Source: an uncultured Eubacteriales bacterium
GTDB lineage: Bacteria; Bacillota; Clostridia; Oscillospirales; Acutalibacteraceae
Length of the DNA: 34,145 bases
NCBI GenBank assembly: GCA_934525065.1
Contig: CAKSYX010000019.1
Location: 1 to 34,145 of the forward strand
Reading direction: 5' to 3'
The position numbers were made by a program, and so were the translations under genes. This document shows, piece by piece, positions 6,933 through 14,548 of the stretch (positions within the stretch are counted from its first letter, which is position 1; every line of letters begins with the position of its first letter). A model generated the notes under the pieces. That model made no database searches and was not told the DNA's origin. It was given only the letters and a program-made list of their open reading frames with translations.

Positions 6933-8182
6933 TCGGCAATTATCCAGTCCTTATATTCATCAAGCAAACTGATTTCAACCGTTGCGCGCATGAAAAGTCC
7001 TTCGGGGCGGTATTCCTCTTTTTCAACAACGCCCTCTTCGCGGATTCTTGCCGCGGCAGCACCGTTTTTAAAGGGAATAAGCAAAGAGGCTGTCCGCCGT
7101 GTTTGCGGAAGCTCTTTTTGAACGGCGGCAAGAAGTTCATCAAAGCCGCGTTCATTCAAAGCCGAAATGAGAACGGTTTTTCCAAAGGTAGGCATTGAAT
7201 AAATATTGCCCACAAGGTCGCATTTATTCATGACCGATATGATTGGAGTTCCGGCACAGCCAAGCTCATCGAGCAGCCTTTTTGTTACGTCAAGGTGCTC
7301 GGCGCAATGCTCATCCGAGGCGTCGCAGACGTTGAGAATTACCGAAGCCTGAGCCGCCTCTTCAAGCGTTGACTTGAACGCTTCAATGAGCTTATGCGGC
7401 AGGCGACGGATAAGGCCTACGGTATCAACGAGCATAACGCGCCGTCCGTCCGGCAAGGTCAGCGCACGCGAGGTCGGGTCAAGAGTTGCAAAAAGCTTGT
7501 CTTCCGCAAGCACGCCCGCCTTTGTCAGCGCGTTCATCAGCGTTGATTTTCCGGCGTTGGTATAGCCGACGATCGCAACGGTCTGAACACCGTCCTTTTT
7601 ACGCCGCTTTCTCAAAAGATCGCGGCGTTTTTCAAGTTCGCGCAGCTCGCTTTCAAGCTTTTGAATACGGCGGTTGATGTGACGGCGGTCGCTTTCAAGC
7701 TTGCTTTCTCCGGGGCCTCTCGTGCCTATTCCGCCGCCGAGGCGCGAAAGAGAAAGTCCCTGACCCGCAAGGCGCGGAAGGGAATACTTGAGCTGAGCCA
7801 GTTCCACCTGGAGCTTACCCTCCCCCGTTCTCGCCCTTGCGGCAAAAATGTCAAGAATAAGCATGGTTCGGTCGATAACACGCACGCCGGTCAGCTTTTC
7901 GAGGTTGCGCTGCTGAGAAGGCGTAAGCTCACTGTCAAAAATCAAAAGGTCAATGTCCTGAGAAGAGCAAAACGCAATTATTTCCGCAAGCTTGCCTGCG
8001 CCGACGAAGGTCGCCGCCTCGGGACGCTCCTTTTTTTGAATGATTTTTCCGAGCACTTCGGCTCCTGCCGTGTGAGCAAGCTCCTCAAGCTCATCAATCG
8101 AAACCTCGGCGTCAAAATCGCCCGTATCAACGGAGACGAGCAAAGCGCGCTCATTTTCTTTTTTGTTTTCATACATTTCCAT
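6929..8182 (-). CDS. hflX: GTPase HflX
   Basis: A 417-residue HflX, a ribosome-binding GTPase that splits stalled or heat-stressed 70S ribosomes. The N-terminal HflX domain contains ATFVGAGKLAEI and RVIDRTMLILDIFAARA. Next come the glycine-rich linker LSRLGGGIGTRGPGESKLE and a coiled-coil helix. The G domain has the P-loop GYTNAGKST (about 205-213), DTVGLIRRLPH (G3) and NKCD (G4). The ATG at 8182 follows AGAGGTGA at 5-6 bases, and a second ATG at 8176 is also possible. It starts 38 bases after the rpsU terminator with no clear promoter between, so transcription may come from read-through of rpsU. Confidence 0.95.
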   Translation of the reverse strand: MEMYENKKENERALLVSVDTGDFDAEVSIDELEELAHTAGAEVLGKIIQKKERPEAATFVGAGKLAEIIAFCSSQDIDLLIFDSELTPSQQRNLEKLTGVRVIDRTMLILDIFAARARTGEGKLQVELAQLKYSLPRLAGQGLSLSRLGGGIGTRGPGESKLESDRRHINRRIQKLESELRELEKRRDLLRKRRKKDGVQTVAIVGYTNAGKSTLMNALTKAGVLAEDKLFATLDPTSRALTLPDGRRVMLVDTVGLIRRLPHKLIEAFKSTLEEAAQASVILNVCDASDEHCAEHLDVTKRLLDELGCAGTPIISVMNKCDLVGNIYSMPTFGKTVLISALNERGFDELLAAVQKELPQTRRTASLLIPFKNGAAAARIREEGVVEKEEYRPEGLFMRATVEISLLDEYKDWIIAD

Positions 8183-8220
8183 GGCAGTCACCTCTCACGG
8201 CCGGATATAACGGATTTTAT

Positions 8221-8253
8221 AAAAGAAAACGGGCATTGGAAAACCAAAGCCCG
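8221..8253 (-). terminator. rpsU terminator
   Basis: On the minus strand the stem CGGGC-TTTGG pairs with CCAAT-GCCCG around a TTTT loop, with one internal mismatch, followed by TTTTCTTTT. It lies 8 bases after the rpsU stop and 38 bases before hflX. Partial read-through into hflX is plausible. Confidence 0.8.
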
Positions 8254-8261
8254 CTTTGTTT

Positions 8262-8438
8262 TTATTTGTATTTGCGCTTACGAGCAGCCTCAGACTTCTT
8301 TTTTCTTGCTACGGAAGGCTTTTCATAATGTTCTCTTTTGCGAACTTCCTGAATGATTCCGTCGCGCGAAGTCTGTCTTTTAAAACGTCTCAGAGCACTG
8401 TCAAGAGATTCGTTTTCTTTAACTTTAACCTGACTCAT
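8262..8438 (-). CDS. rpsU: 30S ribosomal protein S21
   Basis: A 58-residue S21, a small basic protein of the 30S platform involved in initiation. It begins MSQVKVKENESLDSALRRFK, continues with QTSRDGIIQEVRKREHYEKP and ends in a basic tail with RKKKSEAARKRKYK. This matches the whole length of the family. The start ATG is preceded by GGAGGGAGGGAA about 8 bases away. A perfect consensus promoter lies 60-90 bases upstream and a terminator follows the stop, so rpsU is essentially its own transcription unit. Confidence 0.96.
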   Translation of the reverse strand: MSQVKVKENESLDSALRRFKRQTSRDGIIQEVRKREHYEKPSVARKKKSEAARKRKYK

Positions 8439-8499
8439 CTATAATTCCCTCCCTCCGCCTGTTTAGCAGGGGTATATTTCCACTTAGGATACGCCAAAT

Positions 8500-8528
8500 A
8501 TTATACAATAACATTTTCTGCTTGTCAA
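8500..8528 (-). promoter_or_regulatory. Promoter of rpsU
   Basis: On the minus strand there is a perfect -35 TTGACA (8528-8523), a 17-base spacer and a perfect -10 TATAAT (8505-8500). The predicted start of transcription is near 8493, giving a leader of about 55 bases before the rpsU ATG at 8438. The rest of the 160-base gap to leuS is AT-rich and I see no strong leuS terminator in it. Confidence 0.9.
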
Positions 8529-8598
8529 GTGGTTATTTGCAATAATACATGACATTTACAATATTTTTTTGTCCGCTTCGGGCAAAGAACATTTTGTT

Positions 8599-11004
8599 TT
8601 ATTTTGCAACAATGTTGACAAGTCTGCCCTTGACATAAAGCTCCTTGACGATTGTCTTTCCGGCGATATCGGCGGAAACCTTTTCCTCTTTCTTTGCAAG
8701 AGCAATTGCGTCGGAATCGGTGATATCGGCGGGAACGGTGATTCTTGAACGAAGTTTTCCGTTGACCTGAACTGCAAGTTCAAGGGTGGCTTCAACACAC
8801 TTGGATTCATTATATGACGGCCATTCGCTGACAGCGAGCATTGAGCCGAGTGAAAGAAGCTCGTTGACCTCCTCGGTCACATGAGGAGCGAAGGGATTAA
8901 GGATGAGGAGGAAATCTCTCAGCTCTTTTTTGGTTATTGAGCCTGCGGCGTAAATTTCATTTATAAGGCTCATCATTGCGGCGATCGCCGTGTTAAACTT
9001 GAGCGATTCAATGTCGCTTGTGACCTTTTTGATGGTCTTATGGAAGGAGCTTTCAAGCTTCTTTGAGTATGCGTTTCCTTCGGTGACGATGTCCTGAAGT
9101 CCCCACACTCTGTCAATGAAGCGCTTGCAGCCCTTTACACTCGTTTCAGACCACGGAGCAGCTTTTTCATAGTCGCCCATGAAGAGGACGTATGTTCTGA
9201 GAACATCTGCACCGAACTCATCAACAACATCGTTCGGGTCAACAACGTTGCCCTTTGATTTTGACATTTTTTCGCCGTCCGGTCCGAGAATAAGTCCCTG
9301 AGCGGTTCTCTTTGCATAGGGTTCGGGGAACGGTACTTCGCCGATGTCATAAAGGAATCTGTGCCAGAAGCGCGAATAGATAAGGTGTCTCGTAACGTGC
9401 TCCATTCCGCCGTTATACCAATCGACCGGGCCCCAATAGCGAAGCTTTTCCGGGTCTGCAAAGTGCTCGGTGTTGTGCGGATCAATGTAGCGAAGGAAGT
9501 ACCACGAGGAGCCGGCCCATTGGGGCATTGTATCGGTCTCACGTCTTGCTTTTGCGCCGCACTTCGGGCAGGTGCAGTTGACGAAGGATTCGATTTTTGC
9601 AAGCGGGCTTTCGCCGTCCGAACCGGGCTTGAAGTCCTTGACTTCGGGAAGCTTCAGCGGAAGCTCTTCATACGGAACGGGAACCATTCCGCAGTTCGGG
9701 CAATACACAATGGGAATCGGTTCGCCCCAATAACGCTGACGGTTGAACGCCCAGTCCTTCATTTTATACTGAACGCCCTTTTCGCCTATGCCCTTTTCCT
9801 CAAGGAAAGCGAGCATTTTTTCAATGGCGTCCTTTTTTTCCTTGCAGCCGTTGAGGAAGTCTGAGTTGACGACCTCACCGTCGCCGGTATAGGCCTTTTC
9901 GTTAATGTCTCCGCCCTTGATGACTTCAACGATATCAACGCCGAACTTCTTTGCAAAGTCATAGTCGCGCTGGTCGTGAGCCGGAACGGCCATGATCGCT
10001 CCGGTACCGTAGCCCATCATTACATAGTCGGAAATAAAGACCGGAATTTCTTTTCCGTTGACCGGGTTGATTGCCGAAAAGTTTTCAAGGCGAACGCCTG
10101 TCTTGTCTTTAACAAGCTGAGTTCTTTCAAACTCGGTTTTTTTTGCGCACTCGGCTCTGTAGCTTTCAACGGCGTCAAAGTTTTTGATGCGGTCTTTATA
10201 TTTATCAAGAAGCGGATGCTCCGGAGCCATAACCATAAAGGTCACGCCGAAAAGAGTGTCCGGACGTGTTGTGTAAATTTTGAAGCTTTCATCAAGATCC
10301 TTGAGCTTAAAAACAACAAAAGCACCGGTTGACTTTCCGATCCAGTTTTCCTGCTGAAGGCGGATGTTCGGAAGGTAATCAACCAGGTCAAGTCCTTCAA
10401 GGAGCTTGTCGGCATATTCGGTTATACGAAGATACCAAACATCCTTGGACTTCTGAATGATGTCACTGTGGCAGATGTCGCACTTTCCGCCCTGAGAATC
10501 CTCGTTTGAAAGGACAACCTTGCAGGACGGGCAATAGTTGACGAGAGTCTTGTCTCTGAAAGCAAGGCCATGCTCAAACATTTTGAGGAAAATCCACTGA
10601 GTCCACTTATAATAGTCCTCCTGAGTGGTGTCTATAACTCTGGACCAGTCAAAGGAAAAGCCCACCCTTTTGAGCTGACTTGTGAATTTTTCAATATTCA
10701 TATCCGTAACCTTGCGCGGATGAATACCGGTTTTGATAGCGTAGTTTTCAGTCGGAAGACCGTAAGCGTCAAAGCCGATCGGAAAAAGGACATTGAAGCC
10801 CTCCATTCTGCGCTTTCTTGAAATGACCTCAAGGCCGGAATAAGCCTTGATATGGCCAACGTGCATTCCGGCTCCGCTGGGATAAGGAAATTCAACAAGG
10901 CCATAGAATTTTTTCTTGTCGGAATTATCCTGCGCTTTGAAAACACCCTGCTGTTCCCATTTTTCCTGCCACTTTTTTTCTGTTTTTTTGAAATTATAGC
11001 TCAA
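8599..11004 (-). CDS. leuS: Leucyl-tRNA synthetase
   Basis: An 801-residue class I synthetase that charges tRNA-Leu and edits misacylated product. The HIGH-type motif is MHVGHI in PYPSGAGMHVGHIKAYSG (about 45-60). Two cysteine pairs, CPSC/CDIC and CPNC, mark zinc modules. The CP1 editing domain includes YTTRPDTLFGVTFMV and GTGAIMAVPAHDQRD. KMSKSKGNVVDP lies near residue 580, and an anticodon-binding C-terminal domain follows. I prefer the TTG at 11004: GGAG lies 8 bases upstream and the resulting M-SYNFKKTEKKWQ matches how the family begins. A GTG at 11013 overlaps that GGAG. It is the last gene of the long housekeeping run, 44 bases after rsfS. A tRNA-Leu gene lies 5 kb away. Confidence 0.96.
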   Translation of the reverse strand: MSYNFKKTEKKWQEKWEQQGVFKAQDNSDKKKFYGLVEFPYPSGAGMHVGHIKAYSGLEVISRKRRMEGFNVLFPIGFDAYGLPTENYAIKTGIHPRKVTDMNIEKFTSQLKRVGFSFDWSRVIDTTQEDYYKWTQWIFLKMFEHGLAFRDKTLVNYCPSCKVVLSNEDSQGGKCDICHSDIIQKSKDVWYLRITEYADKLLEGLDLVDYLPNIRLQQENWIGKSTGAFVVFKLKDLDESFKIYTTRPDTLFGVTFMVMAPEHPLLDKYKDRIKNFDAVESYRAECAKKTEFERTQLVKDKTGVRLENFSAINPVNGKEIPVFISDYVMMGYGTGAIMAVPAHDQRDYDFAKKFGVDIVEVIKGGDINEKAYTGDGEVVNSDFLNGCKEKKDAIEKMLAFLEEKGIGEKGVQYKMKDWAFNRQRYWGEPIPIVYCPNCGMVPVPYEELPLKLPEVKDFKPGSDGESPLAKIESFVNCTCPKCGAKARRETDTMPQWAGSSWYFLRYIDPHNTEHFADPEKLRYWGPVDWYNGGMEHVTRHLIYSRFWHRFLYDIGEVPFPEPYAKRTAQGLILGPDGEKMSKSKGNVVDPNDVVDEFGADVLRTYVLFMGDYEKAAPWSETSVKGCKRFIDRVWGLQDIVTEGNAYSKKLESSFHKTIKKVTSDIESLKFNTAIAAMMSLINEIYAAGSITKKELRDFLLILNPFAPHVTEEVNELLSLGSMLAVSEWPSYNESKCVEATLELAVQVNGKLRSRITVPADITDSDAIALAKKEEKVSADIAGKTIVKELYVKGRLVNIVAK

Positions 11005-11048
11005 GGTTATCACTCCGTAATTATATTTTTTTCACTTTGAAGTGTTTT

Positions 11049-11402
11049 TTACTCAACAGTAATGTCGCTGATATCGACCGCCGCGGCGTCTGACCACAGC
11101 CTTTCAAGGTTATAATACTCGCGGCTCTCGCCCGTAAAGACATGAGCCACAACGGTTCCGTAATCAAGCAGAATCCAACCTGTTGCCCTGCCTTCAATGT
11201 GAGCGGGCTCAATGCCCTTTTGGCTCAGCTCATATTCAACCTCGTCAGCAAGAGCTTTGACGTGGGTGTTTGAAGTACCCGAGGCGATTACAAAGTAATC
11301 CGCAACGATTGAAAGCTCGGTAATTTTGATCGCTTTGATGTCGATCGCTTTCTTTTTATCGAGAACCTTAACGATCTCTCTTGCAAGTTCAAGTTCGGTC
11401 AT
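11049..11402 (-). CDS. rsfS: Ribosome silencing factor RsfS
   Basis: A 117-residue RsfS (Iojap family) that binds ribosomal protein L14 and blocks subunit joining when nutrients are scarce. Family motifs are KKAIDIKAIKITELSIVADY, FVIASGTSNTHVKALADEV, GRATGWILLDYGTVVAHVF and a tail REYYNLERLWSDA. Full length. It lies 17 bases after the nadD-yqeK fusion stop, as rsfS typically follows yqeK in Firmicutes, and before leuS. Confidence 0.95.
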   Translation of the reverse strand: MTELELAREIVKVLDKKKAIDIKAIKITELSIVADYFVIASGTSNTHVKALADEVEYELSQKGIEPAHIEGRATGWILLDYGTVVAHVFTGESREYYNLERLWSDAAAVDISDITVE

Positions 11403-11419
11403 AAAGTCAAGTTCCTTTC

Positions 11420-12592
11420 TTAAATTGTAATGCCGTCGATTATCAACTCATTATAAAAATCTAAGCTGTCGTTATGAATAATAAGTTCGCTTTCCGAAAG
11501 CTTTTTCAGCGTATATTTAAGAGAATACAACGCCGCCTTTTCAAGGCTCTCCTTTGAAAGCGAACGCATAACGTCAACATCGGGATAATCACGTTCTGCG
11601 GAAATATAATCTGCAATATAGACGATTTTTTCCAGAAGGCTCATTCCCTTGCGCCCGGTCGTATGATAGCGGACAGCGGACAAAAGCTCTTCATCGGTAA
11701 TTCCGAGTTCATTTTTGATGAAAAGCGGAGCTGTCATGGCGTGCCAGAGCTTCGGGTTATTCTTTTCAATCTGACTCAAGATTATACCATTTTCCGAGAA
11801 TAATTGCAACTGCCTTTCATTCGTTTCGTTCTTCATTATATCATGGACAAGACCGGCAAGGTATGCCTTTTTTGCGTCGCCGCCAAAGCGTTTTGCAAGC
11901 TCATACGCACTTTCGGCAACACCCAGCGAATGAATAAAGCGGTGCTCGTCAAGCCTTTCTTTCAAAAGGGCTTTCAGCTTGATATAAAACGGAGAAAAAA
12001 GACCTTTTTCTTCAATATACTCAGCCGCTTCCTTTGTAACCCGGGCTTTAAAGTTTTCTCCGCCTTCTATTTCGTTTCGGATATCCGTTGAGGAAAGCTC
12101 AAGGGCTTCGCAGTCAAGAATCACAAAACGGTTTTCGGAAAGCGAGAGCATATTTTTGCAATAGGAACGCAGCTCCTCCTGTGTAACAGCGTGCTCTCGT
12201 GTCATTACGCAAAGCGATGCAATCGAAAGAATGTCCTCAAAACGGTACCATTTTTCAAAGCTCAAAAGCATATCGGAGCCGATGATGAGAACAAGCTCAT
12301 CCTGCGGATACACCGCCTTTAGAGCTTCGAGCGTCTCTATCGTGTAGCTTTTGCCCTTCCTTTTGATTTCGATATCCGAAATTTCAAATTTTTCACCGCG
12401 GAAGGTCAGGCGGCAAAGCTCAAGCCTGTCCTGTGCGCTCAAAAGCTGAGGCGCCGACTTATGCGGCGGAGTGTAGGCAGGAATGACTATTACACGGTCA
12501 AGCCCTGCGTCCTCAATCGCCTTTTGAGCAAGGCGCAGATGCGCTTTATGCGGCGGGTTGAACGTTCCGCCGAAAACTCCTATTCTGCTCAT
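11420..12592 (-). CDS. nadD-yqeK: Fused nicotinate-nucleotide adenylyltransferase (NadD) and HD-domain Ap4A hydrolase (YqeK)
   Basis: A 390-residue two-domain protein. Residues 1 to about 200 are NadD, which forms deamido-NAD from nicotinate mononucleotide and ATP: GVFGGTFNPPHKAHLRLA carries the nucleotidyl-transfer GxFxPxH motif, and SSTDIRNEI is the C-terminal ISSTxIR-type motif. From about 205 to the end is a YqeK-type HD phosphohydrolase: HRFIHSLGVAESA, GLVHDIMKN (HD pair), AVRYHTTGRKGMSLLEKI and YIADYISAERDYP. YqeK proteins hydrolyse diadenosine tetraphosphate symmetrically. In Bacillus these are two adjacent genes. Here the reading frame is continuous with a short linker (near EEKGLFSPFYIKLKALLKER) and no internal start or stop. 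The ATG overlaps the yhbY stop by 4 bases. Confidence 0.94.
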   Translation of the reverse strand: MSRIGVFGGTFNPPHKAHLRLAQKAIEDAGLDRVIVIPAYTPPHKSAPQLLSAQDRLELCRLTFRGEKFEISDIEIKRKGKSYTIETLEALKAVYPQDELVLIIGSDMLLSFEKWYRFEDILSIASLCVMTREHAVTQEELRSYCKNMLSLSENRFVILDCEALELSSTDIRNEIEGGENFKARVTKEAAEYIEEKGLFSPFYIKLKALLKERLDEHRFIHSLGVAESAYELAKRFGGDAKKAYLAGLVHDIMKNETNERQLQLFSENGIILSQIEKNNPKLWHAMTAPLFIKNELGITDEELLSAVRYHTTGRKGMSLLEKIVYIADYISAERDYPDVDVMRSLSKESLEKAALYSLKYTLKKLSESELIIHNDSLDFYNELIIDGITI

Positions 12593-12987
12593 TTGCGTTT
12601 TCCGACCGCTCTGACGGAAAAGCGCTGATTTTGAGCGGCTCTTTCTTTATAAAGCTTTTCCTTTGCCTTTTTTGCGGCGAGCTTTTTGTTCTTCTCTTTT
12701 TGAGCGGCCTTTTCCTTCAGCTCCTCGCTTTCGCGATAGAGAACCATAACGCCGCCGATGACCTGAATGACCTCGGCGCCGAGCTTTTCCGCAAGCTCGT
12801 TAGCCGCGTCGCGAACCGAAACCGGCGAGGACTCAAGCAGAACCTTAAGCTTGATGAGCTCCCTTGCGCGTAAGGCATCGTCGGTCTGCTTTATGAGTGC
12901 ATCGGAAATTCCGCCCTTTCCGATTTGAAAAAGCGGTTCGAGTGAATTTGCTTTTGCGCGCCACGCGGCGCGTTCTTTTCCTGTCAT
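12589..12987 (-). CDS. yhbY: CRM-domain RNA-binding protein YhbY
   Basis: A 132-residue protein with one CRM domain (about 1-97), linked in other bacteria to 50S subunit maturation. Seen are MTGKERAAWRAKANSLEPLF, QIGKGGISDALI, LIKLKVLLES and EVIQVIGGVMVLYRES. The domain is followed by an unusually lysine/alanine-rich tail (98-132), longer than in the roughly 96-residue Bacillus homologue. The tail probably adds nonspecific RNA contacts (inference). Its stop overlaps the nadD-yqeK start by 4 bases, and rdgB ends 17 bases upstream. Confidence 0.92.
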   Translation of the reverse strand: MTGKERAAWRAKANSLEPLFQIGKGGISDALIKQTDDALRARELIKLKVLLESSPVSVRDAANELAEKLGAEVIQVIGGVMVLYRESEELKEKAAQKEKNKKLAAKKAKEKLYKERAAQNQRFSVRAVGKRK

Positions 12988-13004
12988 ATATGTGTCTCCT
13001 TAAA

Positions 13005-13595
13005 TTACTTGAGATAGTCGGGCAGAACCTTCACAAGCTCCCGCAGTGCGTTGCCCCTGTGGCTCAATGAATCCTTTTCCTCTGCGGTAAGCTCGGCAAA
13101 GCTCTTTTTGCCGACCATGAATACCGGGTCATAGCCAAAGCCGTTTTCCCCGTGCTTTTCAAAGCCGATAAAGCCCTCGCATTTTCCGCTGACGGAAAGC
13201 TTTCTGCCGTCCGGAAAGCAAACGCAGACCGTGCAGACAAAACGTGCGGTTCTTTGCTCCTTCGGTACGCCGTCAAGGTTTTTGAGAAGCTTTTGAATAT
13301 TGGCTTCATCGTTGCCGTGAACACCGGAATACCTTGCAGAGTAAACTCCGGGTTCGCCGCCGAGGCAATCAACAACAAGGCCGCTGTCATCGGCAATGCA
13401 GGGCAGTCCGCTTTCGCGGCAGCCGCTTTCCGCCTTGAGAACGGCATTTTCAAGGAAAGTTGTTCCTGTTTCCTCAACGTCGGTGAGCTCCTTTCCGGCC
13501 TCCCCGGCGGTCAGCACCTCAACGCCGAGAGGGGCTAAGATACGCTGCATTTCGGCAAGCTTTTTTCTGTTATGCGTTGCAATAATAAACTTCAT
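13005..13595 (-). CDS. rdgB: XTP/dITP pyrophosphatase (RdgB/HAM1)
   Basis: A 196-residue HAM1-type enzyme that hydrolyses dITP, XTP and ITP to monophosphates and so keeps deaminated purines out of DNA and RNA. Diagnostic stretches are IIATHNRKKLAEM (residues 3-15), TGTTFLENAVLKAE, CIADDSGLVVDCLGGEPGVY with the metal-binding Asp pair, YSARYSG, NGFGYDPVF and LSHRGNAL at the C-terminus. Full length. It starts 2 bases after the ftsY stop. Confidence 0.96.
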   Translation of the reverse strand: MKFIIATHNRKKLAEMQRILAPLGVEVLTAGEAGKELTDVEETGTTFLENAVLKAESGCRESGLPCIADDSGLVVDCLGGEPGVYSARYSGVHGNDEANIQKLLKNLDGVPKEQRTARFVCTVCVCFPDGRKLSVSGKCEGFIGFEKHGENGFGYDPVFMVGKKSFAELTAEEKDSLSHRGNALRELVKVLPDYLK

Positions 13596-13597
13596 GC

Positions 13598-14533
13598 TCA
13601 GTCCTCATCCTTATGCGTTTCCGCAGTGTTTTCAAAAAGAGCCTTTGCAAAAACTTTCTCATTGAACGGCTGAAGGTCGTCGATTTTTTCGCCGACACCG
13701 ATGTATTTGATAGGCAGCTTCAGCTCGTTTTTGATTCCGAGCACAACACCGCCTCTTGCCGTTCCGTCAAGCTTTGTGAGAATGATTCCGGTCAGCTCGG
13801 CAACCTGCATGAATTCCTTTGCCTGGCTGATTGCGTTCTGACCTGTTGTTGCATCAAGAACAAGGAAAATTTCCCTGTCGGCGTAAGGCAGTTCCTTTTC
13901 AACAACTCTGTAAATTTTCGCAAGCTCATCCATGAGGTTCTTTTTGTTGTGGAGTCTGCCTGCGGTGTCTATTATGATAATGTCGCTGTCTCTTGCGATA
14001 CCGGCCTGAATCGTGTCATAAACAACAGCCGCCGGATCGGAGCCTTCCTGATGCTTGATCATTTCAACTCCGGCGCGGTTCGCCCAAACTTCAAGCTGCT
14101 CAATGGCTGCGGCGCGGAAGGTATCGGCAGCGCCGAGAATGACCTTTTTGCCCTGAGCCTTATACATCGCGGCCATTTTGCCGATAGTAGTCGTCTTTCC
14201 GACTCCGTTGACGCCGATTACGAGAATTACCGAGGGGATGGTGATAAGTCCCCAGTCTTCGCCGCCGTCAAGCATTCCGGCAATGATGTCGGCAATGACC
14301 ATCTTTGCGTGCTTCGGGTTGCGCACCTCGTTTTTGCGTACACGCTCGCGCAGTTCATCAACAATCTGCGTTGCGGTCGTTACGCCGACATCGGCCATGA
14401 TGAGAGCCTCTTCAAGGTCATCATAGAGGTCATCGTTAATTTCTTCATATGCGCCGAGAACATCCTCAAGCTTCGCGTCAAGACCCTCGCGCGTTTTTTT
14501 CAGGCCGAAGCCGAACTTTTTGAAAATACCCAT
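13598..14533 (-). CDS. ftsY: Signal recognition particle receptor FtsY
   Basis: A 311-residue SRP-type GTPase that docks SRP-ribosome complexes at the membrane. The N domain (helical, about 1-95) is followed by the G domain: GVNGVGKTTTIGKMA (P-loop, about 107-121), DTFRAAAIEQLEVWA, DTAGRLHNKKNLM, ILTKLDGTARGG and the closing GVGEKIDDLQPF. The long acidic A domain of enterobacterial FtsY is absent, as usual in Firmicutes. Only a short basic N-terminal helix, MGIFKKFGFGLKKTREG, is present for membrane contact. The RBS AGGAGG precedes the ATG. It lies 15 bases after smc. Confidence 0.97.
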   Translation of the reverse strand: MGIFKKFGFGLKKTREGLDAKLEDVLGAYEEINDDLYDDLEEALIMADVGVTTATQIVDELRERVRKNEVRNPKHAKMVIADIIAGMLDGGEDWGLITIPSVILVIGVNGVGKTTTIGKMAAMYKAQGKKVILGAADTFRAAAIEQLEVWANRAGVEMIKHQEGSDPAAVVYDTIQAGIARDSDIIIIDTAGRLHNKKNLMDELAKIYRVVEKELPYADREIFLVLDATTGQNAISQAKEFMQVAELTGIILTKLDGTARGGVVLGIKNELKLPIKYIGVGEKIDDLQPFNEKVFAKALFENTAETHKDED

Positions 14534-14548
14534 GCTTTTCCTCCTGTG

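Noticed and set aside
8566..8600. Weak hairpin (TTTGCCCG / CGGACAAA) as a leuS terminator
   Set aside because: It has a mismatch, and the minus-strand side is followed by A residues, not T. leuS probably ends by other means or reads into the rpsU promoter region.
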